Shown: positions 14,944 to 22,746 of the stretch, piece after piece
Numbering within the stretch: position 1 is the stretch's first letter
Layout of the letters: the number at the start of each line of letters is the position of its first letter
Origin: Verrucomicrobiota bacterium
GTDB taxonomy: Bacteria; Verrucomicrobiota; Verrucomicrobiia; Limisphaerales; UBA9464
Reading direction: 5' to 3'
Assembly (NCBI GenBank): GCA_025360495.1
Contig: JANYCC010000153.1
Coordinates: forward strand, 1-33,821
DNA length: 33,821 nt
Program-made: the position numbers and the translations under genes
The notes under the pieces: generated by a model
Seen by the model: only the letters and a program-made list of their open reading frames with translations
The model's database searches: none
What the model was told of the DNA's origin: nothing

Positions 14944-17900
14944 ATGATGACCCCGTTGAACCGGATGCGCCTGCTGGCGCTCTGCCTGATCGTGACCGCA
15001 GGGCTTTTCCGGCCGCTTCTCCGGGCCCAGGGGACGAATGCGGTCCCGATCCCGCCGTGGCTTGATCCGGCACTGCTGTTGGGTCCCGACACCGATGGGG
15101 ACGGGTTGCCGGATCTCATTGAGCTTCAATTCGGGTCCAATCCCAACAAGGTCGACACTGACGGCGACGGATTCAGCGACCTTGACGAGTACATTGCGGG
15201 GACGGATCCGCGGGACAAAGGGGTGTTTCCGCTGTTCCGGGAATCGATGCGCAACCGTCAATTGTTGCTGGGGGACACCCTGGTCTTCCGCGTCCAGCCG
15301 ATTGTGGATTTCACGCTGCAGACCAACACGGTCATCCTGACCAACGATCCCGTGCCGCCGGACGTGGACCCGACTTTCACGACCAACAAGGTCGTCATCA
15401 CCAATTTCGTCACCTTCCAATGGTCTTTCAATGGCACGAACCTGCTCACCCAGACCAACGCCGCCCTGGTGCTGCACCGGGTGGGCACCAATCAAACCGG
15501 CCAGTACAGTGTCGATGCCGGGTTGCTCACGAGCACCCAGCACAGTCGGACCCTTGCGGCCGAGGTGCTGGCATTCAACCCGATCCGGCGCATCGACCAA
15601 CCGCTGGGACGGGCGGTGGCCTGGGGCAACAACCAATTCGGACAGACCAATGTGCCCACCGCGCTGACCAATGTGTCCTTGCGCTCCATTGGCGGTGGCC
15701 TCGCCCATTCCGCGGCGGCGGCCGTCAACGGATTGGTGTCGGCTTGGGGAACGAACAACCTTCACCAGACGAATGTCCCGGCGGGCCTGAGCAATGTCAT
15801 CGCCGTGGCCGGGGGCGCGGCCCACACTGTGGCGCTCCGTTCGGATGGGACCGTGGTGGCGTGGGGCGACAACAAATTGGGCCAGACCAATGTGCCGCCC
15901 GGCCTCAGCAACGTGATCGCGGTGGCCGCCGGATACTTTCACAGCGTGGCGCTCCGGGCGGACGGCGGAGTCGTGGCCTGGGGGGATTCCTCGCAAAACC
16001 AGACCGAGGTTCCGCTGAACATCAACCCGGTCATCGCCATCTCGGCCGGGGTTTCGCACACGGCGGCGCTCACCAGCGACGGTCAGGTCGTGTGCTGGGG
16101 CGGCAATGATTACGGGCAGACCGATGTGCCCCCCGACCTCGAACCCGTGGCGATGCTGGCGGCCGGCGGCAACCACACCGCGGTGGTCCTGCTCGACGGC
16201 CGCATCGTCTGTTGGGGCGACAACTTTTTCGGCCAATGCACCGTGCCCGATTCGGTGCCCAAGGCCATCGGGATCATGGCCGGATACGCGTTCACCGGGG
16301 TGATCCTTCCCGACACCACGGTCCGCGTGTGGGGTGAGAAGGGCAATCCTGTCCTGAAAGTGCCGGTTGGCCTGACCAATGTCGTCCGGATCTCGGCCGG
16401 GTATTTTCACGCCATGGCCCTCCAAAGCGCCATCGATTCCGATGCCGACGGCTTGGACGATCCGTTTGAAACGGCGTTGGGTTCGAGCCCGGCCAGGTTT
16501 GACACGGATGGCGACGGATTGGAGGACGGCGTCGAACTCCGGTTGGGCTCCAATCCGCTGCTGGCCGACTCGGATGGGGATGGCTTGCCCGATCGCGTGG
16601 AATTGATGCACGGATATGATCCGACGGTGGCGACGGAGGCGGCGGACGGCGAATTGCGGTTGGAACCCATCGTGCAATTGAATTCTTTTGCGCGCCAGTC
16701 GGGCCCTTACCAACTGGAAAGCTCGTCCGACCAGGTGGACTGGTCGGAGGTGGGCCAACCGAAGGTTTATCCGCAGGGGAGGACGCTGGAGTTTTATGAT
16801 CCGTCGCCGGGGCAGCGATTCTTCCGCCTTCGCCCGTTGGGATTGGCGGAACCACCGGCGGGAGGGGAACCCCAACCGATTTTGGGCACGGTGATCCCGT
16901 GGGGCAGTGACGATTTCCACCTGGGCGCCGTGTTGCGGGACCTGACGAATGTGACGGCACTGGCGGTGGGGTGGAATCACACCCTGGCTTTGCGGGACGA
17001 CGGTTCGGTCGTGTGCTGGGGGCTCGATTTTGACGGGCAATGTTCGCCGCCGATCCCCTTGGGGAATGTGACGGCCGTGGCCGCCGGGGCCTGGCATTCG
17101 ATGGCCTTGCAAGTGGACGGGACCGTGGTGGCCTGGGGTGGTCGGTTCCTGGGGCATGCCGACGTGCCGTCCATCGACCAACCGGTGATGGCGATCGCGG
17201 CCGGCGAGGATCACAGCCTGGCCTTGAAGGGGGACGGGACCGTGGTGTCCTGGGGCGACAACGAATTTGGTCAGAGCACGGTTCCGGCGGGTTTGGATCG
17301 GGTCACGGCCGTTGCCGCGGGGTGGTTCCATTCCGTGGCCTTGCGGGCGGACGGCACGGTGGTGTGCTGGGGACGGAATCTTTATGGCGAGACAGTGGTT
17401 CCGGCGAACCTTCCCCCGGTGGCGGCGATCGCGGCGGGCGCGGGGCATACGGTGGCCTTGCTGCGCAGCGGTCGGGTCGTGGCGTGGGGTAATAATTATG
17501 ACGGCCAGAGCACGTCGCCAGCGGGCCTGAACGACGCGGTCCAAATCGCGGCGGGCTTCACCCACAATGTGGCCTTGCGTGCGACTGGCGAGGTGGTGGT
17601 CTGGGGTGGGAAGGGCGAGGGCCAGAATCGGATTCCGCCCGGCCTGCACTCGCCCAAACTGGTGGTCGCCGGGGCCAACCGGAGCCTTGCGCTGAACATC
17701 CCGGTGGACGCCGATCGCGACGGGTTGGACGATTATTTTGAGAGCCTGGTGGGAACGAGCCCGCTGTTGGTGGACACGGACGGCGACGGCTTGGATGACC
17801 GGTTGGAGGTGCTGAGCGGCCTGGATCCGTTGACGCCTTCGGAAGCGCCGGATGGGACGGTGGACGTGCTGCCGGCGGTCAAACTGACGACCTTCACGCT

Positions 17901-18060
17901 GCCGGAATCCGTCTATCGGGTGCAGAGTTCGACCGATCTCCTGGTCTGGCAGCAGATCCTTCCGCCGATCATCAAGACCCAGGGATTCAGTGTGTTCCGG
18001 ATCGCGGCGCCGGACGACTTTCTCTATTACCGTGTCGCGCGGGATCCGGTCGCTCCTTAG
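14944..18060 (+). CDS. Secreted protein with two seven-repeat RCC1-like propellers and calcium-binding type repeats
   Basis: A 1038-residue protein. ATG 14944 has GGGAGGTG about 12 nt upstream and gives a signal peptide (MRLLALCLIVTAGLFRPLLRAQG); ATG 14947 is equivalent. In order: thrombospondin-3/EF-like repeats (about 40-90, DTDGDGLPD and DTDGDGFSD); an Ig-like region (95-215); seven RCC1-like repeats (223-495, each with a VVxWG-x-N-x-GQTxVP core and AAG-x-HTVAL); calcium-type repeats (496-562); a beta-rich segment (563-645). Then comes a second set: seven RCC1-like repeats (649-918), calcium-type repeats (919-960) and a final beta-rich segment ending in a YYRVAR motif. Seven RCC1 repeats normally close one propeller, so two propellers are predicted. 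Function is unknown; adhesion or carbohydrate binding outside the cell is the usual guess for such proteins. Confidence 0.88.
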   Translation: MMTPLNRMRLLALCLIVTAGLFRPLLRAQGTNAVPIPPWLDPALLLGPDTDGDGLPDLIELQFGSNPNKVDTDGDGFSDLDEYIAGTDPRDKGVFPLFRESMRNRQLLLGDTLVFRVQPIVDFTLQTNTVILTNDPVPPDVDPTFTTNKVVITNFVTFQWSFNGTNLLTQTNAALVLHRVGTNQTGQYSVDAGLLTSTQHSRTLAAEVLAFNPIRRIDQPLGRAVAWGNNQFGQTNVPTALTNVSLRSIGGGLAHSAAAAVNGLVSAWGTNNLHQTNVPAGLSNVIAVAGGAAHTVALRSDGTVVAWGDNKLGQTNVPPGLSNVIAVAAGYFHSVALRADGGVVAWGDSSQNQTEVPLNINPVIAISAGVSHTAALTSDGQVVCWGGNDYGQTDVPPDLEPVAMLAAGGNHTAVVLLDGRIVCWGDNFFGQCTVPDSVPKAIGIMAGYAFTGVILPDTTVRVWGEKGNPVLKVPVGLTNVVRISAGYFHAMALQSAIDSDADGLDDPFETALGSSPARFDTDGDGLEDGVELRLGSNPLLADSDGDGLPDRVELMHGYDPTVATEAADGELRLEPIVQLNSFARQSGPYQLESSSDQVDWSEVGQPKVYPQGRTLEFYDPSPGQRFFRLRPLGLAEPPAGGEPQPILGTVIPWGSDDFHLGAVLRDLTNVTALAVGWNHTLALRDDGSVVCWGLDFDGQCSPPIPLGNVTAVAAGAWHSMALQVDGTVVAWGGRFLGHADVPSIDQPVMAIAAGEDHSLALKGDGTVVSWGDNEFGQSTVPAGLDRVTAVAAGWFHSVALRADGTVVCWGRNLYGETVVPANLPPVAAIAAGAGHTVALLRSGRVVAWGNNYDGQSTSPAGLNDAVQIAAGFTHNVALRATGEVVVWGGKGEGQNRIPPGLHSPKLVVAGANRSLALNIPVDADRDGLDDYFESLVGTSPLLVDTDGDGLDDRLEVLSGLDPLTPSEAPDGTVDVLPAVKLTTFTLPESVYRVQSSTDLLVWQQILPPIIKTQGFSVFRIAAPDDFLYYRVARDPVAP
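15613..18057 (+). repeat. Internal duplication: two [RCC1 x7 + calcium repeat + C-terminal segment] modules
   Basis: Module A is about 15613-16860 and module B about 16890-18057. In each, seven WG-containing repeats are followed by an acidic pair (DSDADGLDD/DTDGDGLED; DADRDGLDD/DTDGDGLDD). Then comes a segment with V-L-x-F, Y-x-L/V-x-S-S-x-D-x-x-x-W and F/Y-Y/F-R-x-x near its end. The two modules have diverged clearly, so the duplication is not recent. Confidence 0.85.
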
Positions 18061-18076
18061 CGGATTCAATCCCGCT
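18059..18076. terminator. Possible short hairpin between convergent genes
   Basis: AGCGGATTCAATCCCGCT can fold with arms AGC-GGAT and ATCC-(C)-GCT around TCA. It overlaps both stop codons of the convergent pair. There is no U-tract, so terminator function is doubtful. Confidence 0.22.
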
Positions 18077-19556
18077 CAAACGGGGCCTTGAGAGCGTCGC
18101 GGCCGCCTTCCACGATCCCACCGCCGACATCGCCGAACACGCGCGCCTGACGTCGCAAGAGCCGCAGGGACGAGCGCGTGAGGCCGACCAATCCGCCCGG
18201 CGTGAACATGAGTTGAGCCCCGGAGGTGAAGGTCAGCATGGGATTGAAGGCCCGCATGCGGCGCATGGTTTTCCAGACGGCTTCGGGCGGATGGGCGGCG
18301 TGTTCGTCGACCAGTTCGAGCAGGTGGACGCTCAAGAGGCATCCCACCATGGAACCGGCGATCAGCACTTGGTAATGACGGATGCTCTGGCCGAGAAACG
18401 TCCCGAGAGTGTCCGGCAACAGCTGGAGGATCAGTCCGCCCAACAGCGGGCCCGCGGCGGTGAGAAGGCTGCTGAGGGCCAGGAACACGGCGACATAGGG
18501 TGCCTTGTTGGCGGGGGCGAGCTTGAGCATCAGGTTGAACTGGCAGAGTTGGAATCCCGCCGTGGCGGCCCCGACCACCAGATAGGTGACGGCGAGATGC
18601 CAGAACCAGCGTTCACCAACGAGACTCCAGGAGACCAGGGAAGTGACCGCCCACAGCAGGGAACTGACATAGAGCACCGGTTTGCTGCCAAAACGGTCAC
18701 CCAACCAACCCCAGCCTTTGAGGGTGAGGAGCCCGCCCACGCCCGCGAGCGCCGTGAGGAGGCCCACGTCGCCGACGGAGCGGTGCAGGCCCTGCAGGAG
18801 AAAAACCGGGTAGAACGGCTGGCCCAGGTTGAGCAGGAGTCCCCAAACCCCGATGAAGGCCACCAACCGCAGGTAATTCCGGTTCTTCAACGGTTGGAAG
18901 ATCTCCGTGAGGTCGGGCGGCACCGGTTCCCGTTTCATCACCCGCGCAGGAAACTTCATCCGCGTGAGGAACAGGAATCCGACCAGGCGTGCGGAACCTG
19001 CGGCGGCAAAAATCAGGGCGAAAGTGGTCAGGGAATTGTCACCCAGGTCGGCCGCCTTGCTGGCCACAATGACCGTGACCAGGGTCCAGAACCCGAAGAT
19101 CAGGTTGCGTCGGCCGAAGAACCGCCCGCTGATCCCGATCGGCACGAGTTCGGAGATCGCCGCCGACCACGCCACGCTGCCCAGGCTGTTCGCCAACGTC
19201 GCGACACTGATGATCAGGCCGAACACCAGGTCCCGCTTCGGGCCGGGAAGAAACGGCAGCAGGGCGGCGAATCCCCAAGGCAGGGCGCTCAATGCGAAGG
19301 ACAGGGACATGATCTGGTACAGCGACATCCGGCCGCGCAGCCAGGTGGCCAGCACGGGTTGGAGGAGGTTGCACAGGTGCGGGAGCGCGGCCATGAACCC
19401 GACGGCTGCGGGTCCCCAGCCCAAGGTCACGACGGCGAAGGCGATGACGAACGAAAAGCTCGGCATCGTGAGGTTGAGCATGGGCACGCTGAAGCTCGCC
19501 TCGATGGTCGAGGATTTGAGCGACAACAGGAGTTCGCGGTGGCGCAGCCGGGTCAT
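18066..19556 (-). CDS. MFS-type transporter
   Basis: A 496-residue integral membrane protein with about twelve hydrophobic segments, starting at ATG 19556 (a TTG at 19589 is an alternative). Segments such as FSFVIAFAVVTLGWGPAAVGFMAALPHL, IMSLSFALSALPWGFAALLPFL and YLRLVAFIGVWGLLLNLGQPFYPVFLL fit a major facilitator fold. GLLTLKGWGWLGDRFGSKPVLY looks like the conserved loop (G-xxx-DRxGxKP) between two helices. The substrate is not recognisable. It lies 46 nt downstream of the PSD1 gene on the same strand and probably shares a transcript. It ends only 5 nt from the convergent RCC1-repeat gene. Confidence 0.87.
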   Translation of the reverse strand: MTRLRHRELLLSLKSSTIEASFSVPMLNLTMPSFSFVIAFAVVTLGWGPAAVGFMAALPHLCNLLQPVLATWLRGRMSLYQIMSLSFALSALPWGFAALLPFLPGPKRDLVFGLIISVATLANSLGSVAWSAAISELVPIGISGRFFGRRNLIFGFWTLVTVIVASKAADLGDNSLTTFALIFAAAGSARLVGFLFLTRMKFPARVMKREPVPPDLTEIFQPLKNRNYLRLVAFIGVWGLLLNLGQPFYPVFLLQGLHRSVGDVGLLTALAGVGGLLTLKGWGWLGDRFGSKPVLYVSSLLWAVTSLVSWSLVGERWFWHLAVTYLVVGAATAGFQLCQFNLMLKLAPANKAPYVAVFLALSSLLTAAGPLLGGLILQLLPDTLGTFLGQSIRHYQVLIAGSMVGCLLSVHLLELVDEHAAHPPEAVWKTMRRMRAFNPMLTFTSGAQLMFTPGGLVGLTRSSLRLLRRQARVFGDVGGGIVEGGRDALKAPFERD

Positions 19557-19602
19557 GGGATCGGGACCGGCGGTAGGGGTTCCCCCCAAGGGATGGGCGC
19601 GC

Positions 19603-21462
19603 TCATTCGCGGCATTGGAATTCGTCGAGGTTCAAAAGTGTTTGGGCGATCACCAGCCCGGCCCGCCCCGGTGACGTCGTTTCGACTTCCCCATATAATC
19701 TGCTGAGGCGCCGCCGCTCCGCCGGGGTGGGGGCGCGCCCCACGCAGAGCCGGAACGTCCGCTCCAATCGTGCGGCCGGGTCCGGACATTCGCGGATGAC
19801 CCGGTCCACCAACGCCCGCGCCGCCTCCACGAACACCTCGTTGTTCTGCAAAGTGAGCGCTTGGAGGGGCGTGTTCGATCGATCCCGCCGCGTGCAGGGT
19901 CCGCTCGGGTCCGCCTGGTCGAAGGTCGGCAACAACGGATGCGCGACGGTGCGTTGCGAGAACAGGTACACGCTGCGCCGCGACAACACCGGTCCGGCGT
20001 CGTTGACCCAGGTCCAACCGCCTGCGGTGCCCAGAAAACGCAGTTCCTCCGGCATCACGGGCCGGAAGCTCGGGCCGCCGATCCTCCGATCCAACCGGCC
20101 CGCCACGGACAGTGTCGCGTCCCGGATCACCTCGGATTCCACCCGGTACCGCGCCTGACGGGCGATCCACCGATTGTCCGGATCGCGGTCGGCCAATTCC
20201 GGACGGTGGTGCGACGATTGACGGTAAGTGGAGGAAAGGAGGATCTGCCGTACGATGGCCTTTCGGCTCCAGCCTTGACGGACGAATTCGTCGGCGAGCC
20301 AGTCCAGCAACTCCGGGTGCGACGGGGGTTCGCCCCGGGTTCCGAAATCCTCGGGGGTCGGCACCAGGCCGCGGCCAAAGAGATGCAGCCAGATCTGGTT
20401 CACGGCCACCCGCGCGGTCAACGGGTTGACGGGTGAGGCGATCCAGCGCGCCAGATCCAGACGCGTGCGCGGGCCGATGGGCGGGTTCGTCGCGCAGCCT
20501 CCGAGACAGTCCAGCACGCCGGGTTGGACCGATTCACCGGGGCGGAGGAAATCTCCACGGACATGGATGTGGGTGGCCGGCGGGTTGGTGAGTTGGGTGA
20601 ACGTGTAAGCGCTGATTCCCGGTGCCACTTCCCGATCGGTTTCCACGGCACCGGCGAAGAATGCGTACAGTTGGTAGAACTCCCGCTGGCTGACCGGATC
20701 GTACTTGTGGGAGTGGCATTCGGCGCAACCCAGCGTCAGCCCGAGCCACGCCGTTCCGGTGGTGGACACCCGGTCCACCAGGGCCTTGGCCGCAAATTCG
20801 TTGGCATCGATGCCGTCCTCATGGTTGCTGAGGGTCATCCGATGGAATCCGGCGGCGATCAGGGGCCCGGATCCAAGGGTGCGCGGGTCGCCTCCGAGGA
20901 GGTCACCGGCCAATTGCCACACGGTGAATTCGTCGAACGGTTGGTCGCGGTTGATCGAATCGAAGACCCATTGACGATACACCCAAGCCCACGGTCGTTC
21001 GCGGTCCACCTGGTAGCCACTGGTGTCTGCGTACCGCGCGAGATCGAGCCAATGACGTCCCCAACGTTCGCCAAAATGGGGTGAAGCCAGATATCGATCG
21101 ACCTGCCGTTCGTAGGCCGCGGGGTCCGGATCCGACGTGAACCCATCGACTGCCTCCGGATCGGGGGGCAGTCCGGTGAGGTCCAATGACAGTCGGCGCA
21201 ACAAGGTGGGTCGGTCGGCCTGCGGGGACGGGACGATGTGCTCCTGTTCGAGTCGATGGAGGATGAAGCTGTCGAGGGGTTGTTGGCACCAGTGCGGGTC
21301 GCGGACGGATGGGAGGACGGATCTGCGGACGGGTTGGAATGCCCAGTGATCGGGGGCGGGACGGGTGGGTTCAGGAACCGCGGCGTGCGCGAGGCAACCG
21401 GCCAGTGCCAACACGAACCATCCGTGCGGCGGCTTGGGCCGGGGATGGTGGGAATGCAGCAT
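19603..21462 (-). CDS. DUF1549/DUF1553 (PSD1-type) exported protein
   Basis: A 619-residue protein from ATG 21462; ATG 21516 would add 18 residues before the hydrophobic leader. The leader ([16 protein letters not shown]) could be cut as a normal signal peptide or, through LAGC, as a lipoprotein. The DUF1549 half has [55 protein letters not shown] and [11 protein letters not shown]. The DUF1553 half has [51 protein letters not shown] and [20 protein letters not shown], ending [11 protein letters not shown]. Such proteins are hallmark families of Planctomycetes and Verrucomicrobia and usually stand beside a DUF1501 gene. None is here, and the cytochrome c-like N-terminal domain of longer members is also missing. 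Biochemical role unknown. Confidence 0.92.
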   Translation of the reverse strand: MLHSHHPRPKPPHGWFVLALAGCLAHAAVPEPTRPAPDHWAFQPVRRSVLPSVRDPHWCQQPLDSFILHRLEQEHIVPSPQADRPTLLRRLSLDLTGLPPDPEAVDGFTSDPDPAAYERQVDRYLASPHFGERWGRHWLDLARYADTSGYQVDRERPWAWVYRQWVFDSINRDQPFDEFTVWQLAGDLLGGDPRTLGSGPLIAAGFHRMTLSNHEDGIDANEFAAKALVDRVSTTGTAWLGLTLGCAECHSHKYDPVSQREFYQLYAFFAGAVETDREVAPGISAYTFTQLTNPPATHIHVRGDFLRPGESVQPGVLDCLGGCATNPPIGPRTRLDLARWIASPVNPLTARVAVNQIWLHLFGRGLVPTPEDFGTRGEPPSHPELLDWLADEFVRQGWSRKAIVRQILLSSTYRQSSHHRPELADRDPDNRWIARQARYRVESEVIRDATLSVAGRLDRRIGGPSFRPVMPEELRFLGTAGGWTWVNDAGPVLSRRSVYLFSQRTVAHPLLPTFDQADPSGPCTRRDRSNTPLQALTLQNNEVFVEAARALVDRVIRECPDPAARLERTFRLCVGRAPTPAERRRLSRLYGEVETTSPGRAGLVIAQTLLNLDEFQCRE

Positions 21463-21541
21463 GGCGATGGACCGGTGCAAAGGTGGGCGTTGGACGGATT
21501 TTTTTGAAGCCTGCATTCACGATTTGCGTCACGCTGCGAAC

Positions 21542-22309
21542 ATGATCCCGGCCCAGAATCCCCCGGATGGGGCGTCGCGCCGTGCGGCGTTCACATTGAT
21601 CGAGTTGCTGGTGGTGATCGCGATCATCGCCATCCTGGCGGGAATGCTCCTGCCGTCCCTGTCGAGTGCCAAGGAGGCGGCCCGGCGGATTGCGTGTGTG
21701 AACCACCTTCGTCAATTGGGGTTGTCGCACATGCTCTACACCGGCGATCACGAGGGCCGGTTCGTCCCCCGGACTTATTACCCGTCCTGGCCGACCCTTT
21801 TGTCCGTCTACTTCCGCGATGTCCGCGTGCTGCGCTGTCCGACGGACGGTCCGAAACCCCCGGCGACTTTCGGTTCGACCAACGCGAACCATGTCGCGGA
21901 CAACTCCCCCCGCAGCTACATTTACAACGGCTGGAACGATTACTTCCAAACCACGCTCTCCGCCGCCGATTTTCAAAAATACCTGGCCCACGAGATCACG
22001 CCTTCGCTGAAGGAAGCGGCGGTGACGGAACCGTCGGACACCATCGTGTTTGGGGAAAAGCGTTCGGATGACGCCAGCCACGGTCATTTTCACATGGATT
22101 TCCTGTCGGGGAAGCTCGGGGACGACATCGAGGAGTTGGAACACGGGCGGCACGGGCGGGCCGGGGCGAGCCGGGGGCAGGGATCGAACTATGCGTTTGC
22201 CGACGGCAGCACGCGCTTTCTGAAGTTCGGACGATCGATCACGCCCTTGAACTTTTGGGCGGTGATCCCGTTGTGGCGCACCAACACTTCGACTTTCAAC
22301 CCGCATTAA
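21542..22309 (+). CDS. Prepilin-like exported protein of the H-Xn-DG type
   Basis: A 255-residue protein from ATG 21542. The type IV prepilin leader [20 protein letters not shown] is followed by [16 protein letters not shown] and [15 protein letters not shown]. This is the standard N-terminus of the large prepilin-like families of Planctomycetes and Verrucomicrobia. The residue before the predicted cut is Ala rather than the preferred Gly. The C-terminus has the H...FADGS element, but with about 16 residues between His and Asp-Gly instead of nine, because of an inserted Gly/Arg-rich stretch ([10 protein letters not shown]). Probably processed by prepilin peptidase and located in a pseudopilus or the envelope. 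It is divergent from the PSD1 gene, with 79 nt between starts. Confidence 0.9.
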   Translation: MIPAQNPPDGASRRAAFTLIELLVVIAIIAILAGMLLPSLSSAKEAARRIACVNHLRQLGLSHMLYTGDHEGRFVPRTYYPSWPTLLSVYFRDVRVLRCPTDGPKPPATFGSTNANHVADNSPRSYIYNGWNDYFQTTLSAADFQKYLAHEITPSLKEAAVTEPSDTIVFGEKRSDDASHGHFHMDFLSGKLGDDIEELEHGRHGRAGASRGQGSNYAFADGSTRFLKFGRSITPLNFWAVIPLWRTNTSTFNPH

Positions 22310-22402
22310 GGGAACAAACGGGTCGGAAACGGTGCCAAAGCGGGTCGCGCAGAGGGCGGGTCGGACGGGGTGGGGAGGCGGAGTCGGAAACCAGATCGAA
22401 GA

Positions 22403-22477
22403 TGGTGCGCGATACAGGGTTCGAACCTGTGACCCCTACAGTGTCAATGTAGTGCTCTACCACTGAGCTAACCGCGC
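22403..22477 (-). tRNA. tRNA-Val (anticodon GAC), CCA encoded
   Basis: Read on the minus strand, the cloverleaf is complete in 75 nt. The acceptor GCGCGGT pairs with ATCGCGC (one G-U). The D arm is GCTC-AGTGGTA-GAGC. The anticodon arm CTACA-TTGACAC-TGTAG gives anticodon GAC. The T arm is ACAGG-TTCGAAC-CCTGT, followed by discriminator A and genomic CCA. It stands alone between the prepilin-like and lipoprotein genes. The 269 nt between it and the next gene show nothing I can name. Confidence 0.96.
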
Positions 22478-22746
22478 GGACCGTCGGACGGCGCGCAATC
22501 TATGGTTCAGCCGTGGCAGGGCAAGGTGATTCTTTGGGAACGGGCTGCGGCGCCCCCCTCTTTCGGTCGCCCCGCCACCCTTGCGGAGGCTGCTGAATAC
22601 CCTCACCCTCTGACCGTCGATTGTTCCATCGTGTCAACAATCCTTTCAGATGCCGCCGACCCGGGGTGCATCGCATCCGGCCTGAATCTGGGCGGATCAT
22701 TGGGTTGAACACCTCCGCTTTTCCAAGCAATTTCATTCCCACCCTT

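Noticed and set aside
14863-18069. A very long open frame on the minus strand opposite the RCC1-repeat gene (over 1000 codons)
   Set aside because: The plus frame has a signal peptide, RCC1 and calcium repeats. The minus frame is Arg/His/Gly-rich and is the expected shadow of a high-GC repetitive gene.
22481-22491. Palindrome CCGTCGGACGG just upstream of the tRNA
   Set aside because: Short and GC-rich with a one-base centre; likely chance at this base composition.
22621-22746. A 42-codon upstream extension of the DUF6600-like lipoprotein
   Set aside because: It would bury the lipoprotein signal peptide that starts cleanly at ATG 22747.
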